Below, piece after piece: positions 24,606-32,274 of a stretch of 64,000 nucleotides of DNA. Under the pieces are notes generated by a model. It did not search any database. It was not told the DNA's origin and was given only the letters and a program-made list of their open reading frames with translations. The stretch comes from Paenibacillus sabinae T27 (GTDB lineage Bacteria; Bacillota; Bacilli; Paenibacillales; Paenibacillaceae): the NCBI RefSeq assembly GCF_000612505.1, contig NZ_CP004078.1, forward strand, positions 4,577,925 through 4,641,924, given 5' to 3'. Numbering within the stretch: the first letter of the stretch is position 1; the number at the start of each line of letters is the position of its first letter. Made by a program: the position numbers and the translations under genes.

Positions 24606-25777
24606 GCTTGTCCCCCCTTCGCTATCGTCAGCTCACGGGGCAGCTTGGTCAGCACTTCGCAGCCGGTCTCCGTCACCAGAATCGTCTCGCTGAATCCGAC
24701 GCCGTAGCGGTTCGGAACGCGAAGGGCCGGCGGAATGTGGAAGACCATGCCCGGCAGCAGCACGCGGTCATCGTCCCGCTGAAGGCTCATAATATGGCCT
24801 TCTCCCCAGTCCGGTGCAAAAGCAACGCCGATCGAGTAGCCGGTCCGTTTGCGGAACTGCTCATACAGTCCGGCACGCTCGATCGTTCCCCGGCAGGCTT
24901 CGTCCACCTCTCCGGCGGTAACGCCCGGACGGATGACTTCGAGCGCGGCGTTCAAGGAAGCGATGCACACCTCGGTCACCCGCTTGATCTCATCGGTTGG
25001 CGTGCCGGTATAGGCAGCCCGCATCAGCGCGCCGTGGTACCGGTTGCGGGCCCCTGCCACTTCCAGCAGAAGCGTCTCCCCGTCGCCGATCACCTTATGC
25101 CCCCATGCGGCATGCATGTTGCCCGAACGGTAGCCGGAGGAAATAAACGGCTCCATCCCCAAATACTCGCCCCCAGACCTAATCATGGCGGAGAACATGG
25201 CCGCGGCAGCCTCGTCTTCATTCACTCCCGCCCGGATCGCGTCAAGCCCTGCCTGCATCGAGCTGTCGGCCACGGCGCAGGCTTCGCGGATGTACGCAAT
25301 TTCCGCCGGAGATTTGATGACCCGGAACGCTTCAACCGTCCCTTGGGCATCCATGAGCCGGAAATCGCCAAGCATTTTCTCAAACTTCTGGTAGTTCCGG
25401 ACAGGCAGGAACCAGGAGCCCGTCTCCAGGCCAATCGCACCGGGAGCGATGCCGATCTCTCTGACTGTATCCGCGGTCAATGCAACCGGGTCATTCGTGT
25501 CGTCATAGGTTCTGACCTGGCTTTCAGGCAGCCAACTGTAGGTTTGAACATTGGACAGCTCGCCCCGCCGGAGCACAAGCACCGGATCGCCGAAAGCCGG
25601 CACGACCAGGCATTGGTACATATAATAGCCCGGGCTCTGATAGCCGGTCAGATAAAAAATATTTTCAGGGGTGTGAATCAGCATGCCGCTGAGCCCCTTG
25701 AGTTCAAGCTCGCGTTGTACATTTTGCAGGCGGGAATCAAATTCATCCCTGGAAAATACCAATGATGTGGCGCTCAA
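24602..25777 (-). CDS. M24-family aminopeptidase P / creatinase-like protein
   Basis: A 391-residue pita-bread-fold protein with an N-terminal creatinase-type domain (about 1-150) and a C-terminal M24 domain. In true Xaa-Pro peptidases the five metal ligands are D, D, H, E, E. Here the corresponding segments read LLLEVAGARNRYHGALMRA, SIGVAFAPDWGEGH and LPGMVFHIPPALRV, so several ligands look replaced (the D-x-G-x-x-x-x-G-Y-x-x-D and H-x-x-G-H blocks are not intact). It may be a non-peptidase member such as ectoine hydrolase (DoeA)-like. The start is TTG 25777 behind AAAGGGG. Fourth enzyme of the operon. Confidence 0.8.
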   Translation of the reverse strand: MSATSLVFSRDEFDSRLQNVQRELELKGLSGMLIHTPENIFYLTGYQSPGYYMYQCLVVPAFGDPVLVLRRGELSNVQTYSWLPESQVRTYDDTNDPVALTADTVREIGIAPGAIGLETGSWFLPVRNYQKFEKMLGDFRLMDAQGTVEAFRVIKSPAEIAYIREACAVADSSMQAGLDAIRAGVNEDEAAAAMFSAMIRSGGEYLGMEPFISSGYRSGNMHAAWGHKVIGDGETLLLEVAGARNRYHGALMRAAYTGTPTDEIKRVTEVCIASLNAALEVIRPGVTAGEVDEACRGTIERAGLYEQFRKRTGYSIGVAFAPDWGEGHIMSLQRDDDRVLLPGMVFHIPPALRVPNRYGVGFSETILVTETGCEVLTKLPRELTIAKGGQA

Positions 25778-25810
25778 TATCGTCTACCCCTTTCCCTGAA
25801 CTCATCGTTG

Positions 25811-26611
25811 TCAAGCCTGATAGCCGTAAGTATCCATTCTTAAATCTCTTAAATAGGGTGTTAGCTTGGAGCATTCGTCCGCTTCATCCAGATCGATCTC
25901 CAGCACCTGCATGTCTTCTTCACTCAGATTGCCGCTGACGATGAGCTCGCCCTTCGGATTCGCCAGCTTGTTGTTGCCGAACAGCCGCAGACTGCCGCCC
26001 ACGCCGTTGATGCCAGCCACAAAGCAGGTATTTTCAAGCGCCCTTGCCGGATAATAAATATCCCATCTGTGCTTGTCTTCCAGTGAAAAAGCGGACGGCG
26101 TGACGATCAGCTTCGCCCCTTGCAGAGCTAGAGTACGCGCGGCCTCCGGGAAACCAGCATCGTAACAAATCAGGACGCCGAGCTTGCCGAAATCAAGTTC
26201 ATACGGAGAACAAACGTCCCCGGGTTTAAAAAACTTCCTCTCATCCTCCCACAGATGAACCTTGCTGTACGTACCCGCGAGTTCTCCGTTTCGCCTAATA
26301 ATAACGGCGCCATTGGCGGTCCCGCCCTCGTCCAGCTTTAGGGCCATCCCAAGCACGATGTTAATGTTATGCGTCTGTGCAGCTTCGCGGAATGCCCGAA
26401 CCGTCGAACCGCCTGTGTCCTCGGCCAGCTCATGATAGCGGTCGCCGATCACGTCGGTATTATATCCAGTGATGCACAGTTCCGGGAACACGATCAGATC
26501 GGCCCCCTGCCGCGATGCCTGCTCAACGAACTCCAGGCCTTTGCGGACATTCGCGGCGATGTCCATCAGCGCGCTTTCGAACTGCACCAGCGCCAGTTTA
26601 ACCGTCGCCAA
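25811..26611 (-). CDS. Carbon-nitrogen hydrolase (nitrilase superfamily)
   Basis: A 266-residue amidase-type enzyme. The Glu-Lys-Cys triad is visible: Glu in LIVFPELCITGYN, Lys in TYSKVHLWEDERKFF and Cys in LGVLICYDAGFPEAARTLAL. Such enzymes hydrolyse amides, ureides (N-carbamoyl amino acids) or nitriles. TTG 26611 is preferred because AAGGAGGGG lies 7 nt upstream; the open frame continues upstream to 26764 with an ATG at 26635 but without a ribosome site. In this operon it would act on the imported compound. Confidence 0.9.
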   Translation of the reverse strand: MATVKLALVQFESALMDIAANVRKGLEFVEQASRQGADLIVFPELCITGYNTDVIGDRYHELAEDTGGSTVRAFREAAQTHNINIVLGMALKLDEGGTANGAVIIRRNGELAGTYSKVHLWEDERKFFKPGDVCSPYELDFGKLGVLICYDAGFPEAARTLALQGAKLIVTPSAFSLEDKHRWDIYYPARALENTCFVAGINGVGGSLRLFGNNKLANPKGELIVSGNLSEEDMQVLEIDLDEADECSKLTPYLRDLRMDTYGYQA

Positions 26612-26678
26612 GCGTTTCCCCTCCTTACGATTCATTCCTGGTTCAATTAAAGGCTGACACTTCAGCCTCATGTTATGT

Positions 26679-27395
26679 TCAGTACTGTGTAATCTGGTTA
26701 AGGAATTGCATAAGACGGGGATGCTTGCCGGCTTGTTCGAGCTGCGAAGAAGGCAGATCTTCAACCACCTGTCCCTGGTCCATAAAAATAATGCGGTCGC
26801 CTACCCGGCGCGCGAATTCCATTTCATGCGTAACGATGACGACGGTCATGCCGTCCTTGGCCAAATCCGAGATAACGTCCAGAACCTCGGCCGTCATCTC
26901 GGGATCAAGCGCCGAGGTGGGCTCGTCGAACAGCATCAGCTTCGGATTCATGGCAAGCGCCCGCGCAATGGCGATGCGCTGCTGCTGCCCTCCGGACAGC
27001 TGCTCGGGATAATGCTCTGCCCGGTCTTTCAAACGTACCCGTTCCAGCAGTTGAATCGCGCGCGAGCGAACTTCCTGCTCTTTTTCGCCGCGCACCACCT
27101 TCGGAGCCAGCATAATATTCTGAATCGCGTTCAGATGCTGGAACAGATCAAACGATTGAAAGACCATGCCGATTTCCGCTCTTGCATGCCGCGATCCGTT
27201 AACGTCCTGTCCGTTGTACCGAATCTGTCCGCCGTCGATGGGCTCAAGTCCCGCCATGCATCGCAGCAGCGTAGACTTGCCGGAACCGGAAGGTCCGATA
27301 ATAACCACCCGCTCGCCCTCTTGAATATTGAGTGAGACCTCTTTCAGGATCGGATCGTCATGATATTGCTTGAACACCCGCTCGATTTGCAGCAC
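26679..27395 (-). CDS. Polar amino acid ABC transporter, ATP-binding protein
   Basis: A 238-residue ABC ATPase of the GlnQ/HisP class. Walker A is GPSGSGKSTLLRC, the signature is LSGGQQQRIAIARAL, Walker B is LMLFDEPTSALDPE and the switch His is in IVTHEMEFA. Start is GTG 27395 with AAGGAGG upstream. It pairs with the permease and binding protein upstream to import an amino acid or amino acid derivative. Confidence 0.96.
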   Translation of the reverse strand: MLQIERVFKQYHDDPILKEVSLNIQEGERVVIIGPSGSGKSTLLRCMAGLEPIDGGQIRYNGQDVNGSRHARAEIGMVFQSFDLFQHLNAIQNIMLAPKVVRGEKEQEVRSRAIQLLERVRLKDRAEHYPEQLSGGQQQRIAIARALAMNPKLMLFDEPTSALDPEMTAEVLDVISDLAKDGMTVVIVTHEMEFARRVGDRIIFMDQGQVVEDLPSSQLEQAGKHPRLMQFLNQITQY

Positions 27396-27423
27396 AGTGT
27401 CCGACCTCCTTCCATTATCAGGC

Positions 27424-28140
27424 TTATAGAATTGACTTTCCGCGCTTCATCAGCGAGAACAATGGGGATTTGCGTTTTCGGGAACGGGTTATATCCATCC
27501 GCCGCTCCAGGTAAGATTGGATGAACGTGAACAGCGCCGTAAAGACAAGGTAATAAATGACGGCCGCGATCAGCGTGTCCACATAATCAAAGTTGGCGCT
27601 GGCCGTCTGCTGAGCAGTCAGCAGCAGATCGGTGTAGCCAACGACCGAGGCCATCGCCGAGGTCTTCAGCATGCCGATGAACTGGTTGGCGGTCGGCGGC
27701 ACGATAACCCGAAACGCCTGGGGAAGAACAACGTAGCGCATCCGCTGCCAGCTGTTCATGCCGAGGGCATTGGCGGCGCGATGCTGCCCTTTGCCCACTG
27801 ACGCCAGGCCGGACCGCACAATTTCCGCCATGTAGGCCGCCTCGTTCAGCGCGAGCGCGACGAACGCTGACTGGAACCCGGTCAGCCTGATTCCGAACTG
27901 GGGCAGCGCCGTGTACACAAAGATCAGCTGCACAAGCACCGGAATCCCGCGAAAAATCCAGATATACGAAGCCGCGAATCCCTGCAGCAGTTTCCATTTT
28001 GACATTTTGGCAAGTGCAATGATAAATCCAAGCAAGACGGCGACAATCTGCGACACCAGCGTGAGCTTCATTGTATTTATGGCTCCGTCCAGAAAAGCCC
28101 GGGAACCGAGATAAGCCCAAACGCCTTCAACAAATTCCAT
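27424..28140 (-). CDS. Polar amino acid ABC transporter, permease
   Basis: A 238-residue inner-membrane subunit of the HisM/GlnP class with about five hydrophobic helices. The EAA loop reads ANALGMNSWQRMRYVVLPQAFRVIVPP, and the N-terminal segment FRGIPVLVQLIFVYTALP is typical. Only one permease gene is present, so it probably works as a homodimer. Start ATG 28140 has AAGGAGG. Confidence 0.96.
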   Translation of the reverse strand: MEFVEGVWAYLGSRAFLDGAINTMKLTLVSQIVAVLLGFIIALAKMSKWKLLQGFAASYIWIFRGIPVLVQLIFVYTALPQFGIRLTGFQSAFVALALNEAAYMAEIVRSGLASVGKGQHRAANALGMNSWQRMRYVVLPQAFRVIVPPTANQFIGMLKTSAMASVVGYTDLLLTAQQTASANFDYVDTLIAAVIYYLVFTALFTFIQSYLERRMDITRSRKRKSPLFSLMKRGKSIL

Positions 28141-28164
28141 GTTAGAACCTCCTTATTACAGCAT

Positions 28165-28212
28165 CCGCCGGATTCGGACGAGAAAGTGATGCATCTGACG
28201 CGAATCCGGCGG
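28165..28212 (-). terminator. Intra-operon hairpin between binding protein and permease genes
   Basis: CCGCCGGATTCG (28165-28176) and CGAATCCGGCGG (28201-28212) form a perfect 12-bp stem with a 24-nt loop and no T-run. Such hairpins stabilise the upstream mRNA or partly terminate, which gives more binding protein than membrane subunits. Confidence 0.7.
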
Positions 28213-28235
28213 CTGTTTATGCAGAGTGCTATTGA

Positions 28236-29111
28236 TTACTTGAAATAACTCATTTCAGCCGGCAGATGGTATTTCTCCATCAATTGCTTGTAGGTACCGT
28301 TCTCAACGACTTTCTTAAGCGCGGTCTCGATCGCCGTCTTCGTTTCCGTATCGCCCTTGCGAACGGCAATTCCGATCTTCGTATCCGCGCCGAAGGAGCC
28401 CGCGATTTCAAATACGCCCGGTTTCTCCTCTTGCAGATATGCGGCTCCCGGAGAAGAGTGGAGGAATGCGTCGGCACGGCCCTGTTCGGTTGCAAGAACG
28501 GCGTCGTTGGCCGTCGGGAGCGCCAAAATTTTAATTTCCGGCTTACCGGCCTGCTTCAGCTTAACGTTATGTTCGCGAACGTTGATTTCCTCGACAGCAC
28601 CGCGTGTAACGGCGACCGTGAGATTGGACAGATCATCCATGCTTTTGACGCCTTTCGGATTGCCGCTCTTCACAACGATGGAGTCAGCCAGTCCCATGTA
28701 AGGAATGAAGTCTACTTGCTCTTCCCGTTCGGGCTTGATATACATGGCGGAATTGATGATGTCGATCCGCTTGCCCTGCAGCGCCGGAATCAGTCCGTCG
28801 AAGTTCATCGACTGGATTTTGACCTCTACGCCCATTTCCTTGGCAATCGCTTGTCCCAGTTCAATGTCGAAGCCGGTGAATTCATTGTTCACCATGTACT
28901 CGAATGGAGGAAACGTAGCGGCCGTGCCATAGGTCAGGAACCCTTTTTCAACCAAAAAAGATGGAGCTGCGGCTGCGGTTTCCTGCGGCTTGCTGCTTCC
29001 GGCCGGGGACGAAGCCTGCCCTCCGTTTGCGCTGTTTGTTCCACATGCGCTCAATACAGCAGCTACCAATACCAACATTGCACAAACCAGCATCTTGGTG
29101 TTCTTCATCAT
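28236..29111 (-). CDS. Amino acid ABC transporter substrate-binding lipoprotein
   Basis: A 291-residue SBP_bac_3 protein. Its signal ends in a lipobox (LSACG) near residue 24, followed by a Ser/Ala linker. The binding fold has FLTYGTAATFPPFEYMVNNEFTGFDIELGQAIAKEMG, MNFDGLIPALQGKRIDIINSAMYIKPEREEQVDFI and KSGNPKGVKSMDDLSNLTVAVTRGAVEE. Typical ligands are polar or basic amino acids, opines or related compounds. The gene begins only a few nucleotides after the gntR stop. Start ATG 29111 is preferred over GTG 29114 for spacing to GAGAGG. Confidence 0.95.
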   Translation of the reverse strand: MMKNTKMLVCAMLVLVAAVLSACGTNSANGGQASSPAGSSKPQETAAAAPSFLVEKGFLTYGTAATFPPFEYMVNNEFTGFDIELGQAIAKEMGVEVKIQSMNFDGLIPALQGKRIDIINSAMYIKPEREEQVDFIPYMGLADSIVVKSGNPKGVKSMDDLSNLTVAVTRGAVEEINVREHNVKLKQAGKPEIKILALPTANDAVLATEQGRADAFLHSSPGAAYLQEEKPGVFEIAGSFGADTKIGIAVRKGDTETKTAIETALKKVVENGTYKQLMEKYHLPAEMSYFK

Positions 29112-29116
29112 CACGT

Positions 29117-29797
29117 TTACCTCTCCTCGCTGTTCTCGTTATTTTGCATGACACTTAGTACGACTTTCTGGGTCTTCCGATTGTGTTCAACCAGGAAACG
29201 GCTCGCTTCCTCCGCTTCCTTGCGGGTCATCAGCTCCACCAGATGGCGGTGCTCGTTAAGAGAACCGTCAACCATTCCGGGCTGAATTAAAAGAATACGG
29301 CGGTAACGCTCGCTCTGCTCCCATAGCCGTTCAATGATCGACATCAGTACCGGACGCTGCGCGAGACCGTAAATGAACATATGAAACTCACGGTTGGCGG
29401 CCAGGATCGCTTCGGTATCGAGACTCTCTTGATACGCAAGCTCCTCCTGTTTCTGAATCATGCCGTTAAGAAGAGTGACATCCTCCGGCGTAAGCTGCTC
29501 AGTCGCAAGCTGCACAGCCAATCCTTCCAAATTGCAGCGCACCAGATAAATATCTTCGAGATGCTGCGCCGACAGCGGGGTAACCGTTACGCCCCTGTGC
29601 GAATGCAGCAGCACCAGATCCTGGGCCGCCAGCTTGTCCAAAGCGCTGCGAACCGGCATTTTGCTCACCCCGAGGCGGGCGGCGACGGCGTCTTGGTCGA
29701 TTTTCTCACCAGGAGCCAATTCGCCGGATAACACCCACTGCTTGAGAACGGAGTATACATGCTCCGACGCGGTGACAAAGGTTGGAATTCTACTCAA
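29117..29797 (-). CDS. GntR-family regulator, FCD (FadR) subfamily
   Basis: A 226-residue ligand-responsive regulator. The N-terminal winged helix contains PGEKIDQDAVAARLGVSKMPVRSALDKLAAQ. The C-terminal FCD domain keeps the metal-binding His pattern NREFHMFIYG, NEHRHLVELM and VEHNRKTQ. As first gene of the operon it probably autoregulates. Two identical palindromes in the divergent region, one before each transcription unit, are its likely binding sites. The inducer is presumably the compound the operon imports or an intermediate. Confidence 0.94.
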   Translation of the reverse strand: MSRIPTFVTASEHVYSVLKQWVLSGELAPGEKIDQDAVAARLGVSKMPVRSALDKLAAQDLVLLHSHRGVTVTPLSAQHLEDIYLVRCNLEGLAVQLATEQLTPEDVTLLNGMIQKQEELAYQESLDTEAILAANREFHMFIYGLAQRPVLMSIIERLWEQSERYRRILLIQPGMVDGSLNEHRHLVELMTRKEAEEASRFLVEHNRKTQKVVLSVMQNNENSEER

Positions 29798-29832
29798 TCA
29801 TTCAGCATCTCCTTTCTAAAATTCCAAGATCG

Positions 29833-29850
29833 GATATTTGATCAAATATC
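29833..29850. promoter_or_regulatory. GntR operator 1
   Basis: GATATTTGATCAAATATC is a perfect 18-nt palindrome in the leader of the gntR operon, 36 nt before the start codon. It is identical to the copy at 30039-30056. Confidence 0.85.
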
Positions 29851-29867
29851 AACGATCAATGATTACC

Positions 29868-29883
29868 TGTGACATAGGTCACA
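29868..29883. promoter_or_regulatory. CRP/FNR-type dyad
   Basis: TGTGACATAGGTCACA fits the TGTGA-N6-TCACA consensus exactly. It lies at the start-site side of the gntR -10 box, where a CRP/FNR-family protein such as Fnr would repress, or where it could activate the divergent unit. Confidence 0.55.
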
Positions 29884-29912
29884 TTGTAAAGGGTGTTTCG
29901 ACAAACTGTCAA
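29883..29912 (-). promoter_or_regulatory. Promoter of the gntR-led operon, with an embedded Spo0A box
   Basis: On the minus strand TTGACA (29907-29912) is 18 nt from TACAAT (29883-29888). Inside the spacer, TTTGTCGAAA (29896-29905, minus strand) is a perfect Spo0A-box sequence. Confidence 0.65.
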
Positions 29913-29945
29913 TAAAAATATCTCAAATTGTTAATATATCTGTCA

Positions 29946-29988
29946 TGTCGTCGAAATATCTTCCATAGAGTCGAAAAAATAAAAGTTT
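29946..29988. promoter_or_regulatory. Further Spo0A-box-like sites
   Basis: GTCGTCGAAAT, AGTCGAAAA and TTTTGTCGAT follow one another within about 45 nt and share the GTCGA core of 0A boxes. With the perfect box at 29896 this makes four in under 100 nt. Confidence 0.45.
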
Positions 29989-30002
29989 TGTCGATTTTTT
30001 TG

Positions 30003-30032
30003 TTGCTAATCGCACTTTTGTGTGACTATAAT
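30003..30032 (+). promoter_or_regulatory. Promoter of the epimerase gene
   Basis: TTGCTA (30003-30008) and TATAAT (30027-30032) are 18 nt apart. The GntR palindrome begins 6 nt later, over the predicted start site. Confidence 0.65.
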
Positions 30033-30037
30033 TACTG

Positions 30038-30057
30038 TGATATTTGATCAAATATCA
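30038..30057. promoter_or_regulatory. GntR operator 2
   Basis: TGATATTTGATCAAATATCA, a perfect 20-nt palindrome, lies just downstream of the epimerase -10 box. Its inner 18 nt are identical to operator 1. Confidence 0.85.
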
Positions 30058-30151
30058 ATTTTCTATCTAATTCCGCATCAAAATCTTCAAATTACGTTAG
30101 ATTTAGTAACATCACTTTCTTCGCTACCGAATGAAAAACGAGGTGTCAGCT

Positions 30152-31285
30152 ATGCTTATTTCCCAAATCGATGTATTCAGATGCGACCTTCCGCTCTCTC
30201 CGCCGTTCACTCATTCTTCTTCCGGAACCGTCACTCACCTGAAAGAAATCTACCTGCGGATTACGGCCGATTCCGGTGTCAGCGGCTGGAGCGAAGTTCG
30301 CGGCAACTGTGAATATGTCACCGGCGACACGCCCGAAAGGGTGGCCGCCGTTCTTACGCATACACTAGGCCCCGCACTGCTCGGAAAGCCCGTGATGAAC
30401 AGAAATAGGATCAACGCCCAGCTCGACAGGCTGATTAACGGAAACAGCGCGGCCCGCGCCGCCGTGGATATTGCCCTGCTTGATCTTATGGGCAAGGAGT
30501 TGAAAGTGTCTGTCGCCGAGGTTTTGGGAGGAAGGATGCGGGATTCCATCCCGAGCGACGCCACCATCGCCTTCGGCACGCCGGATGAAGCCGAAGAGGA
30601 AGCGGCCCGGTATTTGCAGGCCGGCTTCCGGACTATCAAGGTGAGAGTCGGCCCGGACCGGGCCGCTGATCTTGAACGGGTGCGGCGGGCCAGAGCCGTT
30701 ATTGACTCGTTCGGGCTGGGCGGAGAAGTTCTTCTGTGTGTCGATGCCAATCAGGGGTGGACGCCCAAGCAAGCGGCCCTTCGCCTGAGGGAACTCGAAG
30801 CGCTCGGTGTAGAATGGGTGGAGCAGCCCGTGCCTGCTGACGACTTCTCCGGTCTGAAACAGGTCCGGCAGCAGACACGGGCCGCTGTCGTGGCCGACGA
30901 GAGCTGCCGCACGTGCGCAGATGTCGCCCGGATTGCCGCCGAGGGTGCGGCCGATATTGTTCACTTGAAGCTTGTAAAGGCGGGATCGGTATCCAATCTG
31001 CTGCGGATGATGGCGGTCGCCGAATCCTTCGGCATCCCGTATATGCTCGGGCAGATGGACGAGGGGCGGCTGGCTACCGCCGCTCTGCTGCAAATCGCGG
31101 CGGCATCGCGCGCCAGCCATTTTGAAGTATGGGGATTCCAGCGGGTCCGCCCCGAAGACGATCCCGCTAGTACGCTTACAGTATCGAACGGAGCCGTATC
31201 CGTTCCCGAAGGCCCCGGACTGGGAGTCACCGTCGATGAATCCCGCTTGACCCTGATTGCCAGCCTGTCCGCAGACGCAATATAA
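30152..31285 (+). CDS. Enolase-superfamily epimerase/racemase (MLE/dipeptide-epimerase subgroup)
   Basis: A 377-residue enzyme that would abstract an alpha-proton from a carboxylate substrate. Metal ligands are the Asp of LCVDANQGW, the Glu of WVEQPVPADD and the Asp of VVADESCRT. The acid/base pair would be the first Lys of TIKVRVG and the Lys in VHLKLVKAG, as in N-succinylamino acid racemase and dipeptide epimerase, although the second position of the K-x-K motif is Arg here. Start ATG 30152 has GAGGTG upstream; an ATG at 30131 lacks one. It diverges from the ten-gene operon and shares its operators, which suggests stereochemical conversion of the imported amino acid derivative before deacylation or transamination. 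Confidence 0.88.
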   Translation: MLISQIDVFRCDLPLSPPFTHSSSGTVTHLKEIYLRITADSGVSGWSEVRGNCEYVTGDTPERVAAVLTHTLGPALLGKPVMNRNRINAQLDRLINGNSAARAAVDIALLDLMGKELKVSVAEVLGGRMRDSIPSDATIAFGTPDEAEEEAARYLQAGFRTIKVRVGPDRAADLERVRRARAVIDSFGLGGEVLLCVDANQGWTPKQAALRLRELEALGVEWVEQPVPADDFSGLKQVRQQTRAAVVADESCRTCADVARIAAEGAADIVHLKLVKAGSVSNLLRMMAVAESFGIPYMLGQMDEGRLATAALLQIAAASRASHFEVWGFQRVRPEDDPASTLTVSNGAVSVPEGPGLGVTVDESRLTLIASLSADAI

Positions 31286-31321
31286 ACAGCCTCTTGAATC
31301 GCGAATATACTTATAGAAGCA

Positions 31322-31363
31322 AAACAGCAAGCCTCCGAATGACCGGAAGCTTGCTGTTTTTTT
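31322..31363 (+). terminator. Rho-independent terminator after the epimerase gene
   Basis: AACAGCAAGC and GCTTGCTGTT pair, with inner CCG/CGG, followed by seven T. A near-copy lies at 35207-35244, on the far side of the next three-gene module. Confidence 0.9.
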
Positions 31364-31517
31364 ATAATAACTATTCCCCCCACAAGCCAACACACCAGGC
31401 AACAGGAAAATTATGCATCTATCCGAAGCTACGGGCGTATTCAATGATATACCTTTAACTGAAATCATAGCCCTAAATATTGGAAGTAAGGTATCCTATA
31501 TAAAGGAGGTGCGTCTT

Positions 31518-32261
31518 TTGAACAGCTCAAGACTTATGAAGCTGCTGGGGCTTATTGCCGGAGTTGCAGTCCTGGATATTGTAATTCTGTCTCCGGGTTT
31601 AGCAGGGGTGGAAATCGGCGGTGAAAGTGCTCTGGAGACAGCTTCGGGAGTAACCCTACTGGTTATTAGTCTCCTTGTGCTGCTGTACGGGAGTTATGCT
31701 TTACTGTTTAAACCTCCTGTTCTGACACCTGTGAAAAACATGAAAACGCATGAGGACTATATAACAGCGCTTAACCATTACAGAAATGCAAATGTGTTAA
31801 AGAAGGATATTTCTCTCTCGCTGGATCAGCTTGACCGGCTGGAGAAGAAGAAAACCACCTTATTGGACGTCCTCAGCCAAAGATTTGATCCGGCGGAGCT
31901 AAGCTACAAGAAGTTTCACTCTGTCATTGATGAAGTCGGGCAGCTTTTTTACCTGAATATCAAGGGAATCCTGAATAAGCTCAGTGTATTCGATGCTTCA
32001 GAGCTCTCCGCTTTCACCAGCGAGCAGAAGCTCGCGCAGTTTTCCAATAAACTGGTTCAGGAAAAAACCGCTCTGCACAACGAGTACTTGACCTCCGTAG
32101 CGGGATACCTTGGCGCAAATGAAGAAATTCTGCTGAAGCTAGACAAGCTGCTGCTGGAAATCTCCCAATTGGACAGCATGGATTATCAAAATATTGAGGA
32201 TATGCCGTGCATGCAGGAAATGGATGCATTGATCAAGCAGACGAAGTTCTATAAGCAATGA
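31518..32261 (+). CDS. Two-TM membrane protein with cytosolic coiled-coil domain
   Basis: A 247-residue protein from TTG 31518, chosen because AAAGGAGGTG lies 6 nt upstream; the open frame starts earlier at 31413 without a ribosome site. Two hydrophobic segments at about residues 8-28 and 42-64 are followed by a long Leu/Lys/Glu-rich helical region. No enzyme motif is seen. It is the first gene of a set with a VWA surface protein and TelA. In other Bacilli TelA homologues sit next to XpaC-type membrane proteins; this one has a similar layout but I cannot confirm homology. Function is unknown. Confidence 0.7.
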   Translation: MNSSRLMKLLGLIAGVAVLDIVILSPGLAGVEIGGESALETASGVTLLVISLLVLLYGSYALLFKPPVLTPVKNMKTHEDYITALNHYRNANVLKKDISLSLDQLDRLEKKKTTLLDVLSQRFDPAELSYKKFHSVIDEVGQLFYLNIKGILNKLSVFDASELSAFTSEQKLAQFSNKLVQEKTALHNEYLTSVAGYLGANEEILLKLDKLLLEISQLDSMDYQNIEDMPCMQEMDALIKQTKFYKQ

Positions 32262-32274
32262 GAGGGAGATGAGC

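Noticed and set aside
24521..25765. 414-codon open frame on the plus strand
   Set aside because: It lies antisense to the M24 gene; GC-rich codon pattern of the real gene leaves the shadow frame open.
28266..29285. 339-codon open frame on the plus strand
   Set aside because: Antisense to the substrate-binding protein gene and part of gntR; no ribosome site and no family motif.
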